DNA of 64,000 bases from JANLYC01 sp963750495 (GTDB taxonomy: Bacteria > Actinomycetota > Actinomycetes > Propionibacteriales > Nocardioidaceae), in assembly GCA_963750495.1 (NCBI GenBank), contig CAVVQV010000014.1, forward strand, positions 1 to 64,000, given 5' to 3'. Below are positions 40,074 to 48,700 of the stretch, piece by piece; within the stretch, counting starts at the first letter, position 1; each line of letters opens with the position of its first letter. The position numbers and the translations under genes were made by a program. The notes below the pieces were generated by a model. That model was not told where the DNA came from. It did not search any database and worked only from the letters and a program-made list of their open reading frames with translations.

Positions 40074-41419
40074 TTACCCGGGTCGGGGTTTGAAGCGTTG
40101 GTGGCGGATGGGTCTTCGTTGCGGGTCGATGCGGGTGGGTGGGATCACTTCGGTGATCCCGTCGGGGGCGAGGGTGAGGTCCCATTCGCCTTGGTGGATG
40201 AGGTGGTGGTGGAAGGAGCAGAGGAGGCAGCCGTTGTCGATGTCGGTCGGTCCGCCCTCGCTCCAGGGGATGCGGTGGTGTGCTTCAGCCCAGGCGGGTG
40301 GGCGTTCGCAGCCGGGGAAGACACAGCCTTGGTCGCGGGTGGCGAGTGCGAGCCGTTGGTGACGGTCGAACAAGCGGCGGGTCATGCCGAGGTCGAGGAT
40401 CTTCGACTCACCTGACATGACGATGGGCAGGAGGTCGGCGTTGCAGGCCAGCCGTCGGGTCTCCCCGATCGAGATCGCGCTGCCGGTGTCCAGGATCGCT
40501 TCCCCCGCACCGGCGCGGAGTCTGGTTTCGTCGACGGTGACCACGATGGTGGCGTTCGCGACGCCGTGCTGAGGGTGCCCGTCGGTGGGGAGGTGTTCGA
40601 TCAGCTCACACAAGGCCCGGCCGAGCCGGTTGCCGTAGGGCAGGTCCGCAATGGTCGTCTCAGCCATGGGATCGGTGCCGGTGGCGACCCGACGGGGAGA
40701 GGTGTGAGGCTTCGAGGTGTTTGGTGAGCATGCCGAACACCAGGTTGGGCAGGGCGAACCGGCCGCGGGCGATGCCGTCGGAACCGTACTGGCCGGTGAA
40801 CCAGGCTGAGGCCAACGCCTTGCGTTCCTGGGCGGCGAGCTGCTGCTCCAGGGTCTGGTCGACGGTGTCGGGGTCGACGACCTCGACCAGATGGTTCGCT
40901 GCGACCTGCAGCTGCGTGAACGACAGTGTCTGGGCATGGGCGAGCAGATCCTGCTGCGCTGCCTCGACCCGGTCCGGCTCGATCAGTGGGTGAGAGCCGG
41001 TTGATCGCGGCCGCGACCACCACCCCTTGTTCGGCCGACACGACACCGGCCGCGACCGCACGACGGGTCGGCTCCGTGACGGTCGACGTGCCGTGCAGCT
41101 GCTTGGCGGTCCGCACGGTCCGGGACGCTTCACCGGCCGACATCCGGTGCGCCGTCATCAGATGCGCCCGCGTGGACGAGGCACCGTATCGGTGGGGCAG
41201 GTTGCGGTCGGCTGCTTCGGCGACCAGTCGGGCGACCAGCTCGTCGGCAGCGGCCCGGACCGCGAGTGCTTCGCTGATCCGGCGATCCAGCCGGGCGTCG
41301 TCCAGGGACCAGGTGGGGGTGTCGACCAGGTCAGCGAGTTCATGACGCACGCCAGCGAAACCACGACCGAAGGCATCGTCGATGCCCACGGCCGGTGGTG
41401 GTCCCTGCGTCGTACTCAT
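40074..41419 (-). pseudogene. DUF222/HNH endonuclease domain gene with two frameshifts
   Basis: A DUF222-HNH protein is spread over three minus-strand frames. Frame one runs from the ATG at 41419 (MSTTQGPPPAVGIDDAFGRG) through VVSAEQGVVVAAAINRLS. Frame two covers LIEPDRVEAAQQDLLAHAQTLS to VFGMLTKHLEASHLS. Frame three covers SPRRVATGTDPMAETT through the intact HNH: CVFPGCERPPAWAEAHHRIPW...NGCLLCSFHHHLIHQGEWDL. Breaks lie near 40985-40990 and 40695-40715, each explicable by one inserted or deleted base. Such genes are multicopy in actinobacteria and often decay. A TAGGTT box sits 6 nt before the ATG. If the reading is right, it makes no full-length protein. Confidence 0.85.
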
Positions 41420-41425
41420 GGATCA

Positions 41426-41431
41426 AACCTA
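41426..41431 (-). promoter_or_regulatory. -10 box retained in front of the HNH pseudogene
   Basis: TAGGTT on the minus strand, exactly 6 nt before the ATG (41419). Confidence 0.45.
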
Positions 41432-41508
41432 GAACAGTCCACCGACACTTTCGGACCACCGCCCGACGCCGGAACGCCGTTATCCACAAGGCCTTTCCGA
41501 GAATCCCG

Positions 41509-41572
41509 CTGATCGAGCGTGTCGAGATCGACGTGGTCTCGACAAGCCTGTCCTGAGACCGTCGAAGGGCTC
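41509..41572 (+). repeat. Dispersed repeat, most complete copy
   Basis: Left half CTGATCGAGCGTGTCGAGATCGA is followed by right half GGTCTCGACAAGCC through GTCGAAGGGCTC (41535-41572). The left half recurs in paaB (8335), the right half at 17721 in reverse. GTCGAGATC and its neighbours form partial dyads typical of REP-like elements. Confidence 0.65.
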
Positions 41573-41933
41573 GACCGCCGAAGGTCGGGGGCTGGACCGC
41601 GGAAGCCGCGCTGATGAGCCTGTTGAGATCAAGTCGCGCGGCAACCAGCCTCGTCCATCCACGCCGACCGATCCATTCCCTGCCGTCCGCCGTTCACGTG
41701 CGGGCTGCTGACCCGGGGCTGGAACTCGTTCAGTCGCCGGCTCCTCGATCGGCTACGAGCGCGCGCCACGACCCCGTATCTGAAGTGGCATCTTTCAGGC
41801 GCAGTCAGTCAACACACATCGGCACGTCCGCGCGGACCGCGGCACGTGAGGGCGTTGGTTGGGGGCAGTCAGTGCAGTCGATGGTCCGCGGTGGCACGAT
41901 GCGAGGAGCGCTTCGATCGGAGGAGGTGGCCAG

Positions 41934-42221
41934 GTGTTCGTTGTCATCGGGTTGTGGGAACTCGATCCTGACCTGCGAGAGATGCGCAGGCAGGTCTTGG
42001 ACGGGATCGTCGCCGGAGTGAGCCAGGCACCAGGCATCGTCAAGGGCTATTGGGCAGAAGGGACCGCCGATCCGTCCCGGTCCCACACCTTCATCGTGTT
42101 CGAAGATCGCGTGTCGGCTGAGTCCTTCGCGGCAGACGTCCGCGGGAACCTCGAGAACCAGGCCAGGGCAGGGGTCACTAACCTCGATTTGGACATTGCG
42201 GAGATCTCGGCTACTACGTGA
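41934..42221 (+). CDS. Small ABM/Dabb-like ferredoxin-fold protein
   Basis: This 95-residue protein resembles the antibiotic-biosynthesis-monooxygenase / dimeric alpha-beta-barrel group by size and pattern (beta VFVVIGLWELD, helix VLDGIVAGVSQAPGIVKGYW, beta SRSHTFIVFED, helix ESFAADVRGN, ending NLDLDIAEISATT). GTG 41934 is chosen because GGAGGAGG lies ideally upstream; the longer frame to 41859 lacks codon bias. It stands alone at the edge of the degraded islet and has normal GC. Such proteins can be heme-degrading, monooxygenase-like or non-enzymatic; no catalytic residues can be pinned down. Confidence 0.75.
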   Translation: MFVVIGLWELDPDLREMRRQVLDGIVAGVSQAPGIVKGYWAEGTADPSRSHTFIVFEDRVSAESFAADVRGNLENQARAGVTNLDLDIAEISATT

Positions 42222-42332
42222 CCGGCAGATCCATCGCCCTCACGTCGGCAAGCCAGTGTGGTCCATGACAGTTGGTCTTGGCGCACCGCACCGGAGTTGC
42301 TCGGGACCCCTGCCGAATGGCGACACACCCCG

Positions 42333-42692
42333 TCAGATCGGGCGATCCTCGGCATCGAGCTGGACCAGCTCGGAGTCGAAGCGCTCCCACAGGTCGTTCC
42401 AGTCACCCTCGTACGGCTGGTGCAGCGCCTGGACGAGCCGGTCGATCTGAGGGGTCATCACCACCATCACCCGGACAGTCTCGTCGCCCACGGTCGCGAA
42501 CGTGTGCACGGTCCCCGCGGGCACGACCACGTGGTCTCCGGCTGACAGGGTCCGGCGCCTGTCGCCGAGCAGCACCTCGAGCTGCCCGCCGACCACGCAG
42601 AAAGCTTCGTCGCCTTTGTGGTGAATGTGCGGCGGTGCCTGATCACCCGGATAGGGCGTCAGCTCCCAGCGTCGTACGACGAAGTCCGCCAC
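42333..42692 (-). CDS. Cupin-domain protein
   Basis: This 119-residue single-cupin protein has motif 1 PPHIHHKGDEAFCVVGGQLEVLLG, giving two His plus Glu as metal ligands, and motif 2 GDHVVVPAGTVHTF with the fourth ligand His. It is soluble, small and of unknown substrate; cupins include isomerases, dioxygenases and binding proteins. The start is GTG at 42692. A TAACCT box ends 6 nt upstream, indicating leaderless translation. It lies upstream of no other gene on its strand within 60 nt, so it is probably monocistronic. Confidence 0.88.
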   Translation of the reverse strand: MADFVVRRWELTPYPGDQAPPHIHHKGDEAFCVVGGQLEVLLGDRRRTLSAGDHVVVPAGTVHTFATVGDETVRVMVVMTPQIDRLVQALHQPYEGDWNDLWERFDSELVQLDAEDRPI

Positions 42693-42698
42693 CGAGCC

Positions 42699-42704
42699 AG
42701 GTTA
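42699..42704 (-). promoter_or_regulatory. -10 box for leaderless cupin mRNA
   Basis: TAACCT on the minus strand, 6 nt before the GTG start at 42692. Confidence 0.5.
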
Positions 42705-42755
42705 ACCCGCCCGCATGTGCGGGCGTGGGTCGGCTCCGTCGGCGTCTCAGTCTCC

Positions 42756-43589
42756 TCAGCCGGGAGCGGGCTGGCAGGACGGGCACCAGTAACTGATCCG
42801 GGCCTGACTGGGGTTGTCGACGGCGGAGGCCACGCCGGCGGTGCGGGCCTGGTCAGCCCCCGTGGCCAGCGTCGCAGCCGCGATCGGCGTACCGCATCGG
42901 CGGCAGGGTTGGCCGGCTCGACCGTAGACCCAGTGGCGCTGGCCGCGCCTGGTGTTGCCCGTCGTCGTCTGTTCCGGGCGTTCCTTGTTGAGGACCAGCA
43001 ACCGGTGCGCCTTGTCGATCAGCTGCGGGAGCACATCGATCTCACCGACCGGTGTGCCCGGATGTACGCCGAGCAGGAACAGTGCCTCGGCCTTGTACAG
43101 ATTGCCGATACCGGCCAAGTTGCGTTGATCGAGCAGCGCCTCGCCGATCGCCACCCCCGGACCGGCGCTCACGCGGGCCACCGCCTCAGGTGCCGACCAG
43201 TCAGGACCGAGCAGATCGGGTCCGAGATGACCCACCAGCGAGTCCTCCTGCTCGCGGGGGACCACATGAAGCGTCCCGAGCCGGAATCCGACGGCCTGCC
43301 AGGCAGCGGTGGCCAGCACGACGCGGGCCTGGAAGGCGGGGGATCGCCAGGGCGACCCGGCCTTGTAGACGTGCCACGACCCCTCCATCTTCAAGTGTGA
43401 ATGGATCGTCACCTCGGGCAGCCGCGTGAGGAGGTGCTTGCCCCGGCTCACGGTCTCGACCACTGTCTGGCCGGTCAGATCGACCTCGGCGTGGTCGGGC
43501 ACCCGGAAGTCAGACGTGGTCAGCATGGCGCCGCTGAGCGCTTGGTCGAGCCGGCGGGCGGTGCGCCAGACGGTGTCACCTTCAGGCAT
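42756..43589 (-). CDS. nei: DNA glycosylase/AP lyase Nei2 (Fpg/Nei family)
   Basis: This 277-residue Fpg/Nei-family glycosylase excises oxidised bases and cleaves abasic sites. The N-terminus MPEGDTVWRTA supplies the Pro nucleophile and Glu of the Nei subclass. The H2TH region reads GEALLDQRNLAGIGNLYKAEALFLLGVHPGTP. The zinc finger is split as CRRCGTPI and YWCPSCQ, with a longer, Ala/Gly-rich insert between the Cys pairs than in typical Nei2. This matches the mycobacterial Nei2 context, in which an Lhr helicase gene is adjacent; here only the S9 gene intervenes. Identification is firm; substrate range is inferred. Confidence 0.92.
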   Translation of the reverse strand: MPEGDTVWRTARRLDQALSGAMLTTSDFRVPDHAEVDLTGQTVVETVSRGKHLLTRLPEVTIHSHLKMEGSWHVYKAGSPWRSPAFQARVVLATAAWQAVGFRLGTLHVVPREQEDSLVGHLGPDLLGPDWSAPEAVARVSAGPGVAIGEALLDQRNLAGIGNLYKAEALFLLGVHPGTPVGEIDVLPQLIDKAHRLLVLNKERPEQTTTGNTRRGQRHWVYGRAGQPCRRCGTPIAAATLATGADQARTAGVASAVDNPSQARISYWCPSCQPAPG

Positions 43590-43645
43590 CGGGGTGCCTG
43601 CGTCGCGGCCGGAACAACTGGGTTGCCAGGGACTTCTCAGGTGCT

Positions 43646-43651
43646 AAGACT
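43646..43651 (+). promoter_or_regulatory. -10 box for the S9 peptidase gene
   Basis: AAGACT (or TAAGAC one base earlier) ends 6 nt before ATG 43658. Confidence 0.35.
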
Positions 43652-43657
43652 GTGCTC

Positions 43658-45781
43658 ATGCCAGACGACTCCTTTCCACGGCTTGCTGCGCGCACCCACC
43701 ACTTCAACGCCGGGCTCCCCAGCGGTTTCGTCGTGAGTCCCGACGGGGCGAGGGTGATGTTCTTGCGCTCGGCGTCCGGCACCTCGATGGCGCAGTCGCT
43801 GTGGCTGTACGACGTGACGACCGGGCAGGAGCGACTCGTGGCCGATCCGCTGGCGCTGCTGGCGGACCGGGAAGAGCACCTCCCCGCGGAGGAACGGGCC
43901 CGCCGCGAGCGGATGCGCGTCCACGGCTCGGGGATCGTCGCCATCAGCACCGACAGGGAGGTCACCCGTGCGGCCTTCGCCCTGTCGTCGCGGCTGTTCG
44001 TCGTCGACCTCGCCGGAGAGGCACCGCCGCGCGAATGGGCCACCACCTCGTCGGTGATCGACCCCTGCCTCGACCCGACCGGCCGGCGAGTCGCCTATGC
44101 CGGCGACGACGGGTTGCACGTGGTGGACGGCGGGGACGCCGCCGACCGGTTGCTGATCGGGCCAGAGCCCGGGGAGCCGCCCGAGGTGCGGTGGGGGCTG
44201 GCCGAGTTCGCGGCGGCCGAGGAGCTGAGCCGTGCCCGCGGCTTCTGGTGGGCGCCGGACGGTGAGTCGCTGCTGGTCGAGCGGTACGACGAGTCCGACG
44301 TGATGGTGTGGCACATCGCCGACTCGGCACACCCCGACCGCGAACCCAGCCGCCTGCGTTATCCGCAGGCAGGCACGGACAACGCCCTCGTCTCGCTGGC
44401 GCTCGTGTCGCTCGATGGTCGACGCGTCGCCGTCGACTGGCGGTCCGACGCGCCGCTCGACGGCCACGTGCTGGAGTATCTCGCGCACGTCGAGTGGAGC
44501 GAGCCCACCCCGCTGCTGAGCCTGCTCACCCGCGACCAGACCCGGCTCGAGTTCCGCCAGGTCGACCCGGCCACGGGTCAGAGCAGCCTGCTCCGCGCGC
44601 TCACCGATGACGCGTGGGTGGAGCTGCTGCCGGGGACGCCGCGCCGGCTCGACGAGGGTGCGCTGCTGCACGGACTCGACGCGGGGGAGACGCGTCACCT
44701 CGCTGTCGACGGGGAGCCCTTCACCCCCGCCGGCCTGCAGGTGCGCAAACTGATCGCCGTCGAGGACCACGGCGTCCTCGGCCTCGTGTCGCCCGCATCG
44801 CTCGCCGGGGCGATCGTGCTCGCCCGGCTGGGCTTCGACGGTTCGGTCGAGGTGCTGAGCGACGAGGACGGGATCGCCGCCGCGGCCGCTGAGGGTGGCG
44901 CCGTCGTCGTGGCGCAGCAGACGTTGCACGACCCGGCGGTCGTCACCTCGGTGCTGGCCGATGACCGTCTGGTCGGGACCGTCACCTCGCTGGCTGAGCC
45001 GGTGCCGCTCAGCGTCGAGCCCGAGCTCCTCGAGCTGGGCTCCCGGTCGTACCCCACGTTGGTGCTGTGGCCGACCGGTCATGTCAAGGGCTCGCGGCGA
45101 CTGCCGGTGCTCATGGACCCGTATGGCGGTCCCCAGATCCAGACGGTGGTCCGCAGCGCCCGGTCGGTGCTGGAGCAGCAGTGGTTCGCCGACCAGGGCT
45201 TTGTCGTCATCGTCGCTGACGGACGAGGAATGGCCGGCCGTGGACCCGCGTGGGACAAGCTGGTGCGCCACGACTTCGTCGGGACCATCGACGACCAGGT
45301 CGAGGTGCTCGCCGACCTGGCCCGTCGCTTCCCCGACGACATCGACTCCGGCAAGGTCGGGATCCGTGGCTGGTCGTTCGGCGGCTACATCTCCGCGCTC
45401 GGGGTGCTGCGGCACCCGGACGTCTTCGGCGCCGCCGTGGCAGGCGCCCCCACGACGGACCTGCGGCTCTACGACACCTGTTACACCGAGCGCTACCTCG
45501 GGCATCCCGACGACAACGCCGCGGTGTACGACGCCAACAGCCTGCTGCCGCTGGCGGCGGGACTCTCGCGGCCGCTCCTGCTCGTGCACGGCCTGGCCGA
45601 CGACAATGTCGTCATCGCGCACACCCTCCGCCTCTCGAGCGCCCTGCTGGCGGCGGGTCGCCCCCACGAGGTCCTTCCGCTGTCGGGGATGACCCACATG
45701 GCCAACGACGAGGTGGTCGCCGAGAACCTGTTGCTGCTCCAGCTCGACTTCCTGCGTCGGTCGCTCGACATCGCGCCGTGA
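43658..45781 (+). CDS. S9 prolyl-oligopeptidase / dipeptidyl-peptidase-IV-like serine peptidase
   Basis: This 707-residue cytoplasmic serine peptidase has an N-terminal beta-propeller (~1-420) and a C-terminal alpha/beta-hydrolase domain. The catalytic triad is S573 (RGWSFGGYIS), D648 or D649 (HGLADDNV) and H680 (SGMTHMAND). The motif DPYGGP precedes it, as in DPP-IV-type enzymes. No signal peptide is seen. ATG 43658 is preferred over a GTG 6 nt upstream because a -10-like AAGACT precedes it at leaderless distance. It converges with the Lhr gene (9-nt gap). It probably degrades short Pro- or Ala-containing peptides. Confidence 0.94.
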   Translation: MPDDSFPRLAARTHHFNAGLPSGFVVSPDGARVMFLRSASGTSMAQSLWLYDVTTGQERLVADPLALLADREEHLPAEERARRERMRVHGSGIVAISTDREVTRAAFALSSRLFVVDLAGEAPPREWATTSSVIDPCLDPTGRRVAYAGDDGLHVVDGGDAADRLLIGPEPGEPPEVRWGLAEFAAAEELSRARGFWWAPDGESLLVERYDESDVMVWHIADSAHPDREPSRLRYPQAGTDNALVSLALVSLDGRRVAVDWRSDAPLDGHVLEYLAHVEWSEPTPLLSLLTRDQTRLEFRQVDPATGQSSLLRALTDDAWVELLPGTPRRLDEGALLHGLDAGETRHLAVDGEPFTPAGLQVRKLIAVEDHGVLGLVSPASLAGAIVLARLGFDGSVEVLSDEDGIAAAAAEGGAVVVAQQTLHDPAVVTSVLADDRLVGTVTSLAEPVPLSVEPELLELGSRSYPTLVLWPTGHVKGSRRLPVLMDPYGGPQIQTVVRSARSVLEQQWFADQGFVVIVADGRGMAGRGPAWDKLVRHDFVGTIDDQVEVLADLARRFPDDIDSGKVGIRGWSFGGYISALGVLRHPDVFGAAVAGAPTTDLRLYDTCYTERYLGHPDDNAAVYDANSLLPLAAGLSRPLLLVHGLADDNVVIAHTLRLSSALLAAGRPHEVLPLSGMTHMANDEVVAENLLLLQLDFLRRSLDIAP

Positions 45782-45790
45782 CATCGGGCC

Positions 45791-48700
45791 TCAGGCACGC
45801 AGCCGCAGACCGCGCGGCGTCGCATGGAAGCCGGCCGCCTCGAGCGCGGCAGACAGTGGGGAGCCGAGAATGTGCTCGCCGTCGGCACGCTCGACGGTGA
45901 GCTTGCCCAGCGCCCCGTCGCGCACGGCGAGCGCCAGGGCGTCGACCGCGGGCTGGATGCGCAGCGGGTCGGTCGTGAACGTCAGCAGGGTGCGGCCACC
46001 ACGCTCGACGTACAACGCCAGCGACCCGTCGAGGAGCACGACGATCGCGCCCGCCTTGCGGCCCGGCCGGTGTCCGGTCGTCGCGGTGTCGTCGGCGCGC
46101 TCTGGCCAGGGCAGGGCCGCGCCGAACGGGTTGGCTGGGTCAGTCGCGGCAAGGACCAGGGCCGATGTGGCGGGCACGTCTCCCTCGGCGCCGTCGGTCG
46201 TCATCGCCCGGAGCCGGTCGACCGCTCCGGTGATGCCGAACTGCGCGGCACCGAGACCGGCCACGAAGTAGCCGCGTCGACACCGCCCGGACTCCTCGAA
46301 GGCCGCGAGCACCTTGTAGACGGCGGCGAAGCCACCGGGCGTACGTTCGCTCACCACGGCGCCGCGGGTGACGACACCGTGTCGCTCGAGCAGCGCCTCG
46401 GCAGCAGCGTGCGCACGGCGCGTCAGGTCGGTCTCGCGGTCCGGAGTGCTGGACCAGCGCCCGGCGACGGTCGGCGGGCCGCTGCGCGTGGGCATGGCCG
46501 GGCGACCGAGAGCGGCCCGGCTGATGCCGCTGCGACCGCCGATCCGTCCTCGTGGTGTCGAGCGACGCGGGCGGTGCGCGCCGCGTCCGCTGCTCAGGGC
46601 ACGCAGCGGTGCGATCGTGTCGTTGGTCAGGTAGCCGGCCCAGGCCAGGTCCCACAGCGCGGTCACCAGCGCCCCGTCGTCTGTCGATCCGATGGTGTCG
46701 GACAGCTGGCGGAAGAAGTAGCCGCCGCCGGCTGACAGCACCTCGAGAATCTGGTGGTGGCGCTCCGTCAGGTCGACGTCGGCGAGGTCGGGGAGCGTGA
46801 GGTGGGCGGTGTCAGCCAGGTGCAGGCTGATCCAGCCGTCGCTGCCCGGCAGCGCCCCGGCGCCGGCCCAGACCACCTCTCCGGCGGACGTGAGCTCGTC
46901 GAGCATGGCGGGACGGTAGTCGACGAGGCGGCTCCCGAGGATGAACGGCTCGAGCGCGGACGCCGGCACCGCGCAGCCGGCCAGCTGCTCGACCACTGCG
47001 AGCACGCCGTCAGAGCCACGCAACCTGCTGCCGACGCCCTGCCACACCGGCAGGAAACGTCCGAGCACGGCGGGCTCGACGGGCTCGACCTCACGGCGGG
47101 CAGCCGCGAGGGACCGGCGGCGGAGCCGGCGCAGCACCTCGGCATCGCACCACTCGCTGCCGTGGCCCCCGGGCCGGAACTCGCCCTCGGCCACCCGGCC
47201 GGCGGCAGCGAGCCGCTTCAGCGCGTCGTGGGCGACCGCCTGGCCGAGGCCGAACCTGGTCGCGACGTCGGCGGTGACGAACGGGCCGCTCGTGCGGGCG
47301 AACCGGGCGACCAGGTCGCCCAGCGGGTCTGCCACCGGCTCGGTGAAGGCATCGGGGACACCCGGCGGCACCGACATCCCCAGCGCGTCGCGGAGCCGGG
47401 CGACGTCTTCGACGGCCGCGATCATCTCGATACCGGCGATGCGGCCGGGAACGGCGCGCCTGGCGACCAGCAGCTCATCGACCCAGGCGTCGACTCCGGC
47501 CGGTTCGACCGAGCGTTCGCGCAGCTCGTCGCGGGTCAGCGGACCGAGGACCCGCAGGGCGTCAGCCACTCCTTCGAGACCACGGATCCTGCGCTCGTCG
47601 GTGCGCCACTGCACCTCGCGGCTGACCTCGTCGACCACGTCGGGATCGAGGAGGTCGCGCAGCTCGGTGCGGCCCAGCAGCTCGCCGAGCAGTGCCGGGT
47701 CGAGTGCCAGCGCGGCCGCCTTGCGCTCCGCAAGGGGCGAGTCGCCCTCGTAGACGAACGACGCGACGTACCCGAACAGCAACGAGCGGGCGAACGCGCT
47801 GGGCGTCTGGGTCTCTACCTCGACCACGCGGATGCGGCGCGCCTCGATGTCGCGCATGAGCTGGACGAGAGCCGGTACGTCGTAGACGTCCTGCAGGCAC
47901 TCGCGGACAGCCTCGAGCACGATCGGGAACGAACCGTACTTGCTGGCCACCGAGAGCAGGGCGGCCGAGCGCTGCCGCTGCTGCCACAGCGGAGAGCGGC
48001 GACCGGGGTCGCGGCGTGGGAGGAGCAGGGCGCGGGCCGCACACTCCCGGAAGCGCGAGGCGAACAGCGCCGAGCCACCCACCTCGGTGGTCACCAGGTC
48101 ATCGATCTCGTCCGGCTCGAACAGGGCCAGGGCCGCGCCCGGAGGCTCGGCGTCGGTCTCCGGAATCCGGATCACGATGCCGTCGTCGCCGGCCATCGCC
48201 TGGGCATCGATGCCGAACCGTTCACGCAGCCGCGCGCCGATCGCCAGCGCCCATGGGCCGTGCACTGCTGCGCCATAGGGGGAGTGGATGATCAGTCGCC
48301 AGTCGCCGAGCTCGTCGCGGCAGCGTTCGACGAGCAGCTGGCGGTCGTGGGGGACGTAACCGGTGTCGGTGCGCTGCTCGGCCAGGAACGCGACGAGGTT
48401 CGCCGCCGCGAACGCGTCGAGACCCGCCGTCGTCACCCGCTCGACGCCGGCGTCCGGAGACAGCGCGGAGACCTCACGGACGAACGCGCCCACCGCCGCG
48501 CCGAGCTCCGCCGGTCGGCCGAGGGAGTCGCCCTTCCAGAACGGCAGCCGACCCGGCTGCCCGGGCGCGGGCGAGACGAGCACCCGGTCGTGAGTGATGT
48601 CTTCGATGCGCCAGCTCGAGGCACCCAGGGCGAACACGTCACCGACCCGGGACTCGTAGACCATCTCCTCGTCGAGCTCGCCGACCCGCGATGACTTCTC

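Larger units (their letters stand above)
41420..41933. other. Intergenic region carrying a dispersed repeat
   Basis: No gene is supported in these ~510 bases. It contains the leaderless-type promoter of the HNH pseudogene, the full dispersed repeat (41509-41572), and a second stretch (41608-41640) that again reads GCTGATGAGCCTGTTGAGATC, a relative of the repeat's left half. The remainder shows no codon bias and no conserved frame. Confidence 0.5.

Noticed and set aside
41480..41488. TTATCCACA, a second DnaA-box-like match
   Set aside because: Single copy inside a repeat-bearing intergenic region; no origin features.
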